A model generated the notes under the pieces. It searched no databases, was not told the DNA's origin, and saw nothing but the letters and a program-made list of their open reading frames with translations. DNA of 37,885 nt from Methylococcales bacterium (GTDB lineage Bacteria; Pseudomonadota; Gammaproteobacteria; Methylococcales; Methylomonadaceae): NCBI GenBank assembly GCA_028688755.1, contig JAQTXN010000008.1:1-37885 (forward strand), given 5' to 3'. This document shows positions 24,680-33,540 of the stretch, piece after piece. Position numbers and translations under genes: made by a program. Positions within the stretch are counted from its first letter, which is position 1; every line of letters starts with the position of its first letter.

Positions 24680-26320
24680 TTACAGTTTGAAGTTGCCGAC
24701 AGTTTCCGACAAATTGCGAGTTTGTTGCTCGAGTAAAGTTGCCGCAGCGGTAGCTTCTTCAACCAACGCCATATTTTGTTGAGCGACATCATCCATTTGC
24801 GCTAACGCTTTGTTCACTTCTTGAATTCCCGATATTTGCTCATCTGACGAAGAGCGAATTTCAGAAATCGTTTTGGTGACACCTTCGATAGAATTCAAAA
24901 TTTCTTCCATGGTTTTGCCCGCTTTTTCAACAAGTAAACCACCTTCTTGCACTTTATCGACCGAATCGTTGATTAAATTTTTAATTTCACCAGCCGCTGA
25001 AGCAGCACGTTGCGCTAAACTGCGAACTTCGGTTGCCACAACAGCAAAACCACGTCCTTGGTCGCCTGCTCTAGCGGCCTCAACGGCTGCGTTTAACGCT
25101 AGAATGTTCGTTTGGAATGCAATGCCATCAATGACCGAAATAATATCGACGATTTTGCCAGAAGATTCATTGATGCCATCCATGGTTTTTACAACTTGCC
25201 CAACCGCTATAACACCATTCCTAGCGATATTTGAGGAAATTCGCGCAAGTTCGTTGGCTTGATTCGCATTTCCACTATTTTGTTGCACGGTATGGGTGAA
25301 TTCCTCCATATTTGCCGCTGTTTTTTCAAGGCTGTCGGCTTGGTCTTCGGTGCGACCCGATAAATCATTATTTCCTGCTGAAATTTCTTGTGCAGCATTA
25401 GCAATAACTTCGCTGGAATCTTTAATTTGTCGAACCATTTCTCGAAGATTATTGACAGTGCGATTTACACCATCAAGCACTTCACCAAATGTACCCGGGT
25501 AGTGCTTTTCAGAAGTTTGCGTTAAATCGCCTTGTGCAAGCGCATTTGAGACACGGACAATGTCACCCAAACTGCCTTCAAGTGCATCAAGTGAGAGATT
25601 GATATTGTTTTTCAATACGGCGAAATCGCCTTGACCTTGCGCGTGAATACGTTCTGTTACATTGCCTTGTGCAACATGCGCCATGACTTCACCGATATTT
25701 GCAATCATGGTTTTCATGGTTTGCATTGTTTCTGTTGCACTGTTAATGGCAACAGCAAATTCACCTTGCACATTTGTTGCAATCTGTTTATTGAAATCGC
25801 CCGCACTCAACGCAGTCATTAAGGCGTTAATACCTGTTGTGGTTTCAGATAAAACTTTTGTCAAACCGTTCAATCGCTTAAGTGCTTGGGCGAAACTACC
25901 GTGCAATCCAGCGGGATAACTCAAACGTGAAAAATCACCGTAAGTAACATAAGCCATGGAGTAATACATATCGACTTGTGCGGTTTCGACTTGATCCATT
26001 AAATCATTTAATGCCCACGCAATTTTTTGTAAATCCGTTTTTTTTCCGCCAATCATTGTGATGCGTGAACTTACTTCTCCGTCGCGCCATGTTTCACTTA
26101 CATTTAAAATTTTATCAAATAAAATTTTGTTTGCTTGGCGTGAGCTACGCCAAGCAGCAACTGAAATAATGGAACTCGCTGTTAAGCAAGCAGGCAAAAT
26201 CCAGTCAATGCTGTGCATCCAACTGAAAGCGAGTGAACTGCTCCACGTTAACCCAACTGCTGTAAAAGCAATGGACTCGTTTATTTTAAAGCGATTGGAG
26301 AACATTGATGAGCTGCTCAT
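24680..26320 (-). CDS. Methyl-accepting chemotaxis protein without a periplasmic sensor domain
   Basis: 546 residues. A hydrophobic hairpin (two helices, about 15-60, with only a few residues between) replaces the usual periplasmic domain, so the protein cannot sense external ligands in the normal way. Long helical HAMP-like segments follow (about 95-270). The signalling tip is the invariant [22 protein letters not shown]. There is no C-terminal CheR-docking pentapeptide. The gene starts inside the end of the PAS gene (35-base overlap), with AAAGG 8 bases before the ATG. Together with that PAS protein it resembles the Aer receptor split into two chains, as in the CetA/CetB pair of Campylobacter. 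Confidence 0.9.
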   Translation of the reverse strand: MSSSSMFSNRFKINESIAFTAVGLTWSSSLAFSWMHSIDWILPACLTASSIISVAAWRSSRQANKILFDKILNVSETWRDGEVSSRITMIGGKKTDLQKIAWALNDLMDQVETAQVDMYYSMAYVTYGDFSRLSYPAGLHGSFAQALKRLNGLTKVLSETTTGINALMTALSAGDFNKQIATNVQGEFAVAINSATETMQTMKTMIANIGEVMAHVAQGNVTERIHAQGQGDFAVLKNNINLSLDALEGSLGDIVRVSNALAQGDLTQTSEKHYPGTFGEVLDGVNRTVNNLREMVRQIKDSSEVIANAAQEISAGNNDLSGRTEDQADSLEKTAANMEEFTHTVQQNSGNANQANELARISSNIARNGVIAVGQVVKTMDGINESSGKIVDIISVIDGIAFQTNILALNAAVEAARAGDQGRGFAVVATEVRSLAQRAASAAGEIKNLINDSVDKVQEGGLLVEKAGKTMEEILNSIEGVTKTISEIRSSSDEQISGIQEVNKALAQMDDVAQQNMALVEEATAAATLLEQQTRNLSETVGNFKL

Positions 26321-26816
26321 ACGTTACGCCTTTATCCTGTAATAATTGACCTAAAATTGCGCCAGAAGCCGCCATTGCGTCTTTAGCCCCTGCTTTTTTT
26401 TCTGCTTCTAACATTGATTTATACACATCTGTCACAATCGGAACTGCCTTCGGATTTGGCATTCGGCGCACGGAGGTGTAACCAATTTTTTCTTTATTTT
26501 TGTTGAAAATCGGTGCAACGTGAGTAAAAACCCAATAAAAACCACCATCTTTAGACATATTTTTTACATACGCAAAAATCTCTTTATCCTCCGCTAAGTA
26601 ATCCCACAGCAATTTAAATACCACACGCGGCATATCTGGATGGCGAACGATATTGTGTTGTGCGCCGAGTAACTCATGTTCTTCGTAACCCGAAAACTCA
26701 ATGAAAATTTCGTTTCCGTAGGTGATACGTCCAGTTAAATCGGTTTTCGACACGATAAAATCATTTTCACGCATAAAGCGTTCTTTATCGGTTGGAATAA
26801 TGTTTTTGCGTTTCAT
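26286..26816 (-). CDS. PAS-domain protein, Aer/CetB-like energy sensor
   Basis: 176 residues with one PAS domain at about 15-115. The sequence [25 protein letters not shown] and the following [10 protein letters not shown] are close to the FAD-binding PAS domain of the aerotaxis receptor Aer. The C-terminal 60 residues are helical ([18 protein letters not shown]) and could contact the HAMP region of the receptor. There is no membrane segment. It overlaps the chemoreceptor gene by 35 bases. Flavin binding and an aerotaxis role are inferred from family resemblance. The ATG lacks a clear ribosome site. Confidence 0.88.
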   Translation of the reverse strand: MKRKNIIPTDKERFMRENDFIVSKTDLTGRITYGNEIFIEFSGYEEHELLGAQHNIVRHPDMPRVVFKLLWDYLAEDKEIFAYVKNMSKDGGFYWVFTHVAPIFNKNKEKIGYTSVRRMPNPKAVPIVTDVYKSMLEAEKKAGAKDAMAASGAILGQLLQDKGVTYEQLINVLQSL

Positions 26817-26923
26817 GATATTTGGTCACTGTATAGTTTTTTTAACGTCTTTGGCGATTGTAAGGGAATTCAAATTGAAGTACAAACCTTGAAAAATCAA
26901 GCACTCGCTTACACTAACGTCTG

Positions 26924-26951
26924 TTATCAATTCATCTATTGCCGCTATAAT
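26924..26951 (+). promoter_or_regulatory. Sigma-70-like promoter of the uracil-DNA glycosylase run
   Basis: TTATCA (4 of 6), a 16-base spacer and a perfect TATAAT. The expected transcript start near 26958 lies between the ORF-track start at 26950 and the ATG at 26989, which supports the latter as the true start. Confidence 0.6.
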
Positions 26952-26988
26952 GTCGGCATTCTGTCGGATTATTTTACATTTTATTTTT

Positions 26989-27687
26989 ATGGCACTTTCA
27001 CAAACCACCCGCTTAACTTATCTCAATGCAATGGGAATAAGTGTTTGGCAATCACGTTCTGGGTCAAATATCACGCCCATTGAAGCCGACGTTATGCCCA
27101 GTGAAAGTCCAATTGAATCGTCTCAAATGCTTAAATCCGATTCATGGGCGCAATTACGCACAGATGTATCTGAGTGCAAGCTATGCACATTATGTACCAC
27201 TCGCACGCAAACTGTTTTTGGTGAAGGAAATGTGAATGCAAATTGGCTATTTATTGGCGAAGCACCTGGTGAAAACGAAGATTTACAAGGCAAACCGTTT
27301 GTTGGTGAAGCAGGAAAATTACTTACCGAGATGTTACGCGCCATGTCTTTGACGCGTGAAGACATCTTTATTGCTAACATTTTAAAATGTCGTCCACCGA
27401 AAAATCGTGACCCGCATATCGATGAAATTCAACAATGTCGTGCGTATTTAAATCGACAAATCGCGCTGGTACAGCCGAAAATAATTATTGCCGTTGGACG
27501 CATTGCGGCACAAACCCTGCTGGAAACGACTGAAAAAATTGGTAAATTGCGTGGTCAGGTTTATATGGTTGAAAATATGCCGTTAATTGCCATTTATCAT
27601 CCGTCTTATTTATTGCGTTCACTGACTGAAAAACGTAAAGCGTGGCAAGATTTACAATTTGCAATGCAGACATTCAAATCGCTATGA
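26989..27687 (+). CDS. Family-4 uracil-DNA glycosylase (4Fe-4S)
   Basis: Removes uracil from DNA. The ORF track starts at 26950, inside the -10 element; ATG 26989 gives MALSQTTRLTYLNAMG and 232 residues. Four Cys of the iron-sulfur cluster are present: CKLC near residue 58, then ILKC and QQC. Motif GEAPGENEDLQGKPFVGEAG holds the catalytic and uracil-binding part, and HPSYLLR is the second conserved motif. The N-terminal 50-residue extension with the NAMGISVW motif is common in gammaproteobacterial members. It is the first gene of a same-strand run through yggU to the copper ATPase. Confidence 0.94.
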   Translation: MALSQTTRLTYLNAMGISVWQSRSGSNITPIEADVMPSESPIESSQMLKSDSWAQLRTDVSECKLCTLCTTRTQTVFGEGNVNANWLFIGEAPGENEDLQGKPFVGEAGKLLTEMLRAMSLTREDIFIANILKCRPPKNRDPHIDEIQQCRAYLNRQIALVQPKIIIAVGRIAAQTLLETTEKIGKLRGQVYMVENMPLIAIYHPSYLLRSLTEKRKAWQDLQFAMQTFKSL

Positions 27688-27696
27688 GTAAAAACG

Positions 27697-28017
27697 ATGA
27701 GTAATAAACAATTAACAATGAATTCCTTTTGTGCATGGGATGGTGAAACCTTAGTGTTGAACGTGTTAGGCAAACCGAGTGCAAAGCAAGATGTAATTGG
27801 CAAAGCGAAAGGCAATCAATTAAAAATCAGTGTCACTGCCGCCCCTGTCGGTGGAAAAGCAACCGACCACATGGTTCGTTTTTTAGCGAAAGAATTTGGC
27901 GTAACCAATGCGGATATTGAAGTTGTCTTTGGACGATTTAATGTGAACAAACAACTGCGAATCAAATCGCCTAAAAATTTACCGTCTGTGATTAGCAAAC
28001 AATTAGCGATTAGTTAA
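27697..28017 (+). CDS. yggU: DUF167 family protein YggU
   Basis: 106 residues, a small alpha/beta fold with family pattern [35 protein letters not shown] and the KxLRI-type strand near the end. Its molecular function is not known. In many gammaproteobacteria it sits behind yggT and proC; here it follows the uracil-DNA glycosylase by 9 bases, and the copper ATPase begins 28 bases later. Confidence 0.9.
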   Translation: MSNKQLTMNSFCAWDGETLVLNVLGKPSAKQDVIGKAKGNQLKISVTAAPVGGKATDHMVRFLAKEFGVTNADIEVVFGRFNVNKQLRIKSPKNLPSVISKQLAIS

Positions 28018-28045
28018 TAAAAATAACTCAAACAAAGGATTTCTT

Positions 28046-30481
28046 GTGACCCCAAAAAACTTTCAAATCGTTCATCAACTCAATCGCCGTGTGCGGATTT
28101 TGTCGCCAATTCTTAAAAGCAACCAAGAACGCGCGTACATTTTTGAAATTATTTTAAAAAAACGTCCCGAAATTAAACGTGTCAAAACTGTGTGGGAAAT
28201 TGGTTCGGTAACGATTGAATTTGATCCCGCAGGTTTGCCGAAGAAAAATTTGTTGATTTTGCTCGATGCGATTTTGGGTAATCTTGAAAATTCCGCTCCA
28301 GCATTACGACACCCTGAACACAAGCATTTTGACGGCAAATTACAAGACATCGATTTAGCTGTTGAAGGCATGAGTTGCGCGTCATGTGCGTTACTGATTG
28401 AAATGGTGTTGAAGCGTGACGAGCGTGTCAAAACGGCCAGCGTGAATTTCGGAACAGAAACGCTTTCTGTACAAGGAACACTTGCCAAAGATGACGTAAG
28501 TCACTTAGTAACGCAAATCGGTTATAAAACCTATCCGATGGACACGCTTTCACAACGTAAAAAACTCATCGAAAAAGAACAAAATCGCGTTGCCACAGCT
28601 AAACATCGTTTTATGTGGTCAGCAGTTTTAAGTACGCCCGTGATTATTGCAGGCATGGCAATGGTTACGTCACGCAAACTTCATTGGATGCAACTTGCTC
28701 TAACTACGCCCGTGGTGTTTTGGGCTGGCTTTCCGTTTTTTGCGAAAGCATGGCGGTTAGCTAGGCAACGCGCTGCAAACATGGATTCGCTCATCGCGTT
28801 AGGCGTTGGTTCGGCTTACGGTTACAGTTTGCCAGCATTGTTACGACGTAGCGGACATCTTTATTTTGAAGCGGCGGCAGCAATTATCACGTTTGTTTTG
28901 CTCGGACGATATTTAGAAGAACGCGCCAAAGGAAAAGCAGGTGAAGCGATTCGCCAATTAGTCGATTTACAACCCCAAACAGCAACCCGTTTAAAAGGTG
29001 AAATCGAAGAAATTGTTGATGTCGATTTGCTTGAAATTGACGATTTAATTTTGGTTCGACCTGGTGAAAAAATTCCCACAGATGGCGTAGTCATTCATGG
29101 CGTTTCAACGGTTGATGAATCGATGGTCACAGGTGAAAGTTTGCCTGTTGTGAAAAATGAAGGTTCAAAAGTTATCGGCGGTTGCGTGAATGGAAACGGC
29201 GCATTGCGCATTCAAGTTACCGCAATCGGCATGGATACGGTTTTAGCTGGCATTGTTCACATGGTTGACCAAGCGCAATCCACAAAATTACCAATTCAAA
29301 AACACGTCGATAGAATTTCAGCCGTTTTTGTCCCATCGGTGATGTTACTTTCAGGTTTGACGTTTGCAGGTTGGATGATGGCAGGCGCGTCATTTGGTTT
29401 TGCATTCGGCAACGCGATTACGGTTTTATTGATTGCTTGCCCTTGTGCGTTAGGATTAGCAACACCTGCGGCAATCATGGTCGGCGCAGGGCAAGCTGCA
29501 CGCGAAGGGATTTATATTCGCAATGGCGAAAGTTTAGAAACCGCTGCCAAACTCAACGTTATCGTGTTCGACAAAACTGGCACGATTACCGAAGGGAAAC
29601 CGAAAGTCACGGATTTACTCAAACTTTCACGTTTGAGCGAAGTCAATATCATCAAATTAGCCGCGTCAGCGGAACATAATTCAGAACATTTTTTAGGCAA
29701 AGCGATTGTGGCGTATGCCGTCGAAAAAGAAATTGAATTAGACACTTGCACCCATTTCCAAAGTGAAACAGGACGTGGGATTGAAGCTGAAATCGATGGC
29801 AAAACCATTTTACTTGGCAACAAAGCATGGTTGATTGAACAAAGCGTTTCAATTGACGGTTTGCAAAATGCAGCTGGAGATTTTGCTTCACAAGGTAAAA
29901 CGCCTGTTTTCATGGCAATCAATGGCAAAGAAGCGGCAGTTTTTGGGATTGCTGATAAAGCGAGACCTGATGCGGCGGCGGCGATTTTACGATTGAAAAA
30001 TCAAGGCATTGATACCTTGATTGTTACAGGCGATACCGAAAAAACCGCGTTGTATATCGCGGCAAAAGTCGGTATTGAAACTGTGATTGCCAATGCCACG
30101 CCTGAACAAAAATTAAGCGTGATTCGTGATTATCAAGCACAAGGCAAAAAAGTCGGCATGATTGGCGACGGCATTAACGACGCGCCAGCATTGGCGGCGG
30201 CGGATGTTGGTTTTGCGATTGGCACAGGAACAGACGTAGCAATTGAATCCGCTGATATGACGCTGGTGCAAGGTGATATTTCTAAAGTCACCAACGGCAT
30301 TGAATTGAGTAAAAAAACGATTACCGTCATCAAACAAAATTTATTCTGGGCATTTGGTTATAACGTGATTGCGATTCCCGTTGCGGCAGCAGGGCGTTTA
30401 AATCCGATGATTGCCTCAGCAGCGATGGCGTTAAGTTCGGTATCGGTGATTGTGAATTCGTTGCGGTTGAATAAAAATTGA
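28046..30481 (+). CDS. copA: Cu(I)-translocating P1B-type ATPase
   Basis: Exports Cu(I) across the inner membrane using ATP. GTG start with AAAGGA upstream; 811 residues. The first 95 residues look like a metal-binding domain without CxxC (QLNRRVRI region); a true HMA domain with GMSCASC follows at about 110. Catalytic motifs: VTGES actuator, CPC ([10 protein letters not shown]), phosphorylation site [10 protein letters not shown] and hinge [20 protein letters not shown] and MALSS in the last helices indicate the Cu(I) class. The nucleotide-domain motif normally SEHPL reads SEHFL: His kept, Pro changed to Phe. It could serve copper tolerance or supply copper to periplasmic cuproenzymes. The TGA overlaps the next start. 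Confidence 0.94.
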   Translation: MTPKNFQIVHQLNRRVRILSPILKSNQERAYIFEIILKKRPEIKRVKTVWEIGSVTIEFDPAGLPKKNLLILLDAILGNLENSAPALRHPEHKHFDGKLQDIDLAVEGMSCASCALLIEMVLKRDERVKTASVNFGTETLSVQGTLAKDDVSHLVTQIGYKTYPMDTLSQRKKLIEKEQNRVATAKHRFMWSAVLSTPVIIAGMAMVTSRKLHWMQLALTTPVVFWAGFPFFAKAWRLARQRAANMDSLIALGVGSAYGYSLPALLRRSGHLYFEAAAAIITFVLLGRYLEERAKGKAGEAIRQLVDLQPQTATRLKGEIEEIVDVDLLEIDDLILVRPGEKIPTDGVVIHGVSTVDESMVTGESLPVVKNEGSKVIGGCVNGNGALRIQVTAIGMDTVLAGIVHMVDQAQSTKLPIQKHVDRISAVFVPSVMLLSGLTFAGWMMAGASFGFAFGNAITVLLIACPCALGLATPAAIMVGAGQAAREGIYIRNGESLETAAKLNVIVFDKTGTITEGKPKVTDLLKLSRLSEVNIIKLAASAEHNSEHFLGKAIVAYAVEKEIELDTCTHFQSETGRGIEAEIDGKTILLGNKAWLIEQSVSIDGLQNAAGDFASQGKTPVFMAINGKEAAVFGIADKARPDAAAAILRLKNQGIDTLIVTGDTEKTALYIAAKVGIETVIANATPEQKLSVIRDYQAQGKKVGMIGDGINDAPALAAADVGFAIGTGTDVAIESADMTLVQGDISKVTNGIELSKKTITVIKQNLFWAFGYNVIAIPVAAAGRLNPMIASAAMALSSVSVIVNSLRLNKN

Positions 30482-31458
30482 ACACTTTTTTGAAATTAGC
30501 ATTGTTCTTTTTTGCGTTTTTTTTCGCGCAAAATAGTTTTGCCAAAAATCCGCCTGAGCCGTTGCAATGCGTGGCATTTAGTCCGTATGTGAATCAACTC
30601 ACGCCTAATTATGGCGAAAAGCCTAGTCCTGAATTGATTGAAACGTTGCTAGATGCAGTTATCAAACAAACGCCGTTTCGTTGCATTATGAGTTACGGGG
30701 TTTTAAACGGCTTGGAAGCGATTTTTCCTGCCGCAAAAAAACGCGGTATTAAAGTGATTGCGATTTTGTGGATTGATAAAGATAAACTCGTCAATACCGA
30801 TTCGATTGCTCACGGCATCGCGTTGGCGCGGCAATATCCTGACACGATTGTACGCTTGAGTTGCGGCTCGGAAGTTCGTACGCGCCATAATTACGACTTC
30901 GACGATGAAACGGAGCGTTGTTTAAATGCGCTACGCGAAGCCAAAGTGCCGCAACCGATTGGCGTAATTGATACTTGGTGGGAGTGGTGCAATCGTGAGC
31001 AACCGTGTCATCAAACTCGTTTTAGCTCGCAAGTCGATTGGATCGGCATTAACATTTTTCCTTGGTGGGAGAATCGTCACGCTGATTTATTTTCCTGTGT
31101 TGAAGCAGAAAAAGCGGCTGATTTTCACTTAGCGCGATGGCAAGAACTCAAAAAAACAAATCCTAAAAAAGAAATTATTGTGACTGAATTCGGCTGGGTT
31201 TTTGCCCCCGAAGGCAAAGCGCAAATTAACTTAAAAACAAAAAAAGACTGCGGCGGCGTGGCAAGTCGGAAAAATCAACAGCTCGTTTTGCAATCCACCT
31301 TTAAGAAATTCGCCGAAAAGAAAATTTCTGCGGTAGCATTTGAAGCCTTTTCTGAAAACTGGAAACCAAGCGAAGAAGGCGATTTTGGTCGTTTTTGGGG
31401 CTTGTGTGACAGCGATTCACCTTATACTTGCCACATTTCACTCAAACTCAACCCTTAA
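30478..31458 (+). CDS. Secreted GH17-like beta-1,3-glucanase-type glycosidase
   Basis: 326 residues from a TTG start that overlaps the ATPase stop as TTGA; no ATG is near, and the TTG gives a clean Sec signal peptide ([17 protein letters not shown]). The mature protein is a TIM-barrel type. [11 protein letters not shown] holds a probable acid/base Glu and [10 protein letters not shown] a probable nucleophile Glu, with FEAFSENWK...FGRFWGLCD near the end, all reminiscent of GH17 exo-beta-1,3-glucanase-like proteins. Six to eight Cys suggest disulfides in the periplasm. Substrate specificity cannot be inferred. It is unusual to find it coupled to a copper ATPase. Confidence 0.78.
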   Translation: MNTFLKLALFFFAFFFAQNSFAKNPPEPLQCVAFSPYVNQLTPNYGEKPSPELIETLLDAVIKQTPFRCIMSYGVLNGLEAIFPAAKKRGIKVIAILWIDKDKLVNTDSIAHGIALARQYPDTIVRLSCGSEVRTRHNYDFDDETERCLNALREAKVPQPIGVIDTWWEWCNREQPCHQTRFSSQVDWIGINIFPWWENRHADLFSCVEAEKAADFHLARWQELKKTNPKKEIIVTEFGWVFAPEGKAQINLKTKKDCGGVASRKNQQLVLQSTFKKFAEKKISAVAFEAFSENWKPSEEGDFGRFWGLCDSDSPYTCHISLKLNP

Positions 31459-31468
31459 AGAAATACTC

Positions 31469-32446
31469 GTGAGAAAAAAATTTTTACTGGCTGTAAATGC
31501 CGCACTCTTATTGTTTGCAACGCAATCTGCCAATGCGCGTTATGCGGCAATTTTACTTGATGCCGACAGTGGTGACGTGCTGCATGAAGTGGAATCGATG
31601 CAATCGTGGTTTCCTGCGTCACTGACCAAAATGATGACGCTTTACATGACGTTTGAAGCGTTAACTAACGGTGAAATTCATTTGCACGATGTGTTACACG
31701 CTTCGCGTCATGCCGCTCGACAACCCAATAGTCGTTTAGGATTACGCACGAATCAAAAAATTACCGTTGAAGAAGCAATTTTGGCAATTGTGACACGTTC
31801 GGCAAATGACGCGACGGTGGTTTTAGCAGAGCATTTAGCCGTAACCGAAGATAATTTTGCAGTGCGAATGACCGCGAAAGCACATACGCTGGGAATGTAT
31901 AACACTTATTTTAAAAATGCGACGGGCTTGCCTAATGATTGGCAAGTTACAACAGCGCGAGATATGTCGTTACTTGCAATAAAACTCTATAAAAATTTTC
32001 CTCAGTATTATCCGTATTTCGGCGCACACAGTTTAGTGTTCAAAGGGCGTGAGCTAAATGGCATCAATAAATTTACGGCAACGTATGAAGGTGCCGAAGG
32101 GATGAAAACAGGTTTTACCTGCAATTCAGGTTATAACTTAGTCAGTTCTGCGTCGCGAAATGGACGGCGGTTGATTGGCGTGATTTTGGGCGGGCATACT
32201 AGCGATGAACGTTATCATTTGATGATAAATCAAATGAATCATGGTTTTTCGGGCGATTATCGACCTATTGCTACGCTTTATAATTTAGAACCAAATTCAA
32301 CGGTTTTACCACCGCATCAGTTAGATTGCGCTAATGGTGAAACACATGAAGAACATCATGAACACAATGAACGTCGCGCTCATCGTCGGCATACGAAGAT
32401 GATTAAGTCAAAAGAACGGCACACTCACGCAAATCACCATCGTTAA
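31469..32446 (+). CDS. D-alanyl-D-alanine carboxypeptidase-like (S11) penicillin-binding protein
   Basis: The ORF track begins at 31340 inside the upstream gene; GTG 31469, 10 bases after that gene's stop, gives a signal peptide (RKKFLLAVNAALLLFATQSANA) and 325 residues. All active-site motifs are present: SLTK (PASLTKMMT), SAN (TRSANDA) and KTG (GMKTGFT). It has no PBP5-type C-terminal beta domain or amphipathic membrane anchor; instead the last 35 residues are strongly His/Arg/Glu-rich (HEEHHEHNERRAHRRHTK). The enzyme probably trims peptidoglycan stem peptides. The His-rich tail is unexplained and may bind metal or cell-wall polymers. Confidence 0.88.
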   Translation: MRKKFLLAVNAALLLFATQSANARYAAILLDADSGDVLHEVESMQSWFPASLTKMMTLYMTFEALTNGEIHLHDVLHASRHAARQPNSRLGLRTNQKITVEEAILAIVTRSANDATVVLAEHLAVTEDNFAVRMTAKAHTLGMYNTYFKNATGLPNDWQVTTARDMSLLAIKLYKNFPQYYPYFGAHSLVFKGRELNGINKFTATYEGAEGMKTGFTCNSGYNLVSSASRNGRRLIGVILGGHTSDERYHLMINQMNHGFSGDYRPIATLYNLEPNSTVLPPHQLDCANGETHEEHHEHNERRAHRRHTKMIKSKERHTHANHHR

Positions 32447-32452
32447 AAAATG

Positions 32453-32497
32453 AAATGGCAAATAAATTTTTAGCCTGAATTTATTTGCCATTTTTTT
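32453..32497 (+). terminator. Strong intrinsic terminator of the UDG-copA-carboxypeptidase run
   Basis: AAATGGCAAATAAATT, a 9-base loop and AATTTATTTGCCATTT form a perfect 16-bp stem followed by more T, beginning 6 bases after the stop codon. Confidence 0.93.
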
Positions 32498-32499
32498 GT

Positions 32500-32528
32500 T
32501 TGACATTTAAGACGACTGGTCATATTCT
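32500..32528 (+). promoter_or_regulatory. TetR-gene promoter with embedded operator-like repeat
   Basis: A perfect TTGACA, a 17-base spacer and TATTCT (4 of 6). The -10 ends 6 bases before the ATG at 32535, so the expected transcript start falls on or next to the start codon. The spacer contains the imperfect palindrome GACGACTGGTC (32511-32521), well placed as an autoregulatory operator. Confidence 0.65.
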
Positions 32529-32534
32529 TTCCGC

Positions 32535-33131
32535 ATGGAAAAAATCAGACAAAAAGACATCAACCGTGAAAACCTTCTCAACAAGGGGATGATTCTGTTA
32601 ATGCAACAGGGTTATCACGGCACAGGTTTAAAAGAAATTCTCGACGCGGTGCAAATTCCAAAAGGGTCGTTTTATAACTATTTTGGAAGCAAAGAGAACT
32701 TTGCCGCTGAAATTATTGCGTATTACATTTCGCCGTATGTTGAACAACTGCAACGATATTTAGCGCAATCAGAAGGTGATTCGCTCGCCGCGTTAGAACG
32801 TTATTTAAATGAAGGCATTGCCGAATTAGAAAAAACCGAATTCAAAGGCGGTTGTTTATTAGGTAATTTAACGGGTGAAGTCAGCGACACAAGCGATGTT
32901 TGCCGAGTGGCATTGCAAACCGCGTTAAGTCGTTATCGTGATATGTGGGAAATCGGTTTTACTCGCGCTCAATCGGAAGGAACGATTCGCACCGATAAAA
33001 CCGCGCGTGAAATGGCAGATTTGTGGGTGAATATGTGGCAAGGCGCGTTGCTTCGCATGAAAATTGAACAATCAACCGCACCGTTAATTCAATGCAAAGA
33101 AGCGTTACTCGGTGATTTTTTTAAAGCGTAA
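32535..33131 (+). CDS. TetR-family transcriptional repressor
   Basis: 198 residues. The N-terminal helix-turn-helix (about 27-55) shows the family pattern LKEILDAVQIPKGSFYNYFGSKENF. The C-terminal ligand domain contains FKGGCLLGNLTGEV, a Cys-containing motif seen in NemR/AcuR-like regulators that respond to electrophiles or small acids, so a reactive small-molecule inducer is possible. No ribosome site precedes the ATG; together with the promoter position this suggests a leaderless mRNA. The likely targets are its own gene and the DUF4242 gene 63 bases downstream. Confidence 0.92.
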   Translation: MEKIRQKDINRENLLNKGMILLMQQGYHGTGLKEILDAVQIPKGSFYNYFGSKENFAAEIIAYYISPYVEQLQRYLAQSEGDSLAALERYLNEGIAELEKTEFKGGCLLGNLTGEVSDTSDVCRVALQTALSRYRDMWEIGFTRAQSEGTIRTDKTAREMADLWVNMWQGALLRMKIEQSTAPLIQCKEALLGDFFKA

Positions 33132-33194
33132 TTACGATTGCGCTTTAACAAGATGTGCCGTTTTTAAATTTAACAATTCAATGAGGAAAAAGTT

Positions 33195-33470
33195 ATGCCT
33201 AAATATATCGTCGAACGTGACATCCCAAACGCAGGTTCTTTGACTGCTGAACAATTACAAGGCATCGCGCAAACATCGTGCGGCGTTTCTTGCAAAATGA
33301 ATGCAAAAGTACATTGGCTCGAAAGTTTCGTAACGCCTGACAAAGTGTATTGCATTTTGATTGCTGATAATGAAGAAGCCTTGCGTGAACATGCTGAAAA
33401 AGGTGGCTTCCCAATCACCAAAATTGCTGAAATTAAAGGTATCATCGACCCAAGCACCGCAGAAGGTTAA
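33195..33470 (+). CDS. DUF4242 protein, SCO4226 nickel-binding-like
   Basis: 91 residues, a single ferredoxin-like alpha/beta domain. MPKYIVERDIPNAGSLTAEQL and VHWLESFVTPDKVYCIL are typical of DUF4242, whose best-studied member, SCO4226 of Streptomyces, binds nickel. Two Cys (SCGVSC) and the conserved His in VHW are possible ligands or disulfide partners. ATGAGGAAAAAG precedes the ATG. It lies behind the TetR gene and ahead of a strong terminator, so it is either read with tetR or has a promoter in the 63-base gap, where I see no convincing one. Confidence 0.82.
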   Translation: MPKYIVERDIPNAGSLTAEQLQGIAQTSCGVSCKMNAKVHWLESFVTPDKVYCILIADNEEALREHAEKGGFPITKIAEIKGIIDPSTAEG

Positions 33471-33478
33471 AGGTTTTC

Positions 33479-33514
33479 AAAAGCGCGTTTGTTTAGAGGC
33501 GAACGCGCTTTTTT
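33479..33514 (+). terminator. Intrinsic terminator after the DUF4242 gene
   Basis: AAAAGCGCGTT, a 12-base loop and AACGCGCTTTT form an 11-bp stem running into six T. It starts 8 bases after the stop and ends 26 bases before the next ATG. Confidence 0.87.
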
Positions 33515-33540
33515 ATTTTGATTTTTAAGAGCTTACAACA

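Noticed and set aside
26950-26988. Upstream start of the uracil-DNA glycosylase
   Set aside because: It lies inside a perfect TATAAT element and adds residues unlike the family; 26989 fits both promoter and family.
26826-27008. 60-residue minus-strand ORF ahead of the PAS gene
   Set aside because: It has no ribosome site or family resemblance and overlaps the promoter and start of the glycosylase gene.
31340-31468. Upstream start of the carboxypeptidase
   Set aside because: The 43 extra codons lie within the GH17-like gene and would bury the signal peptide; GTG 31469 exposes it.
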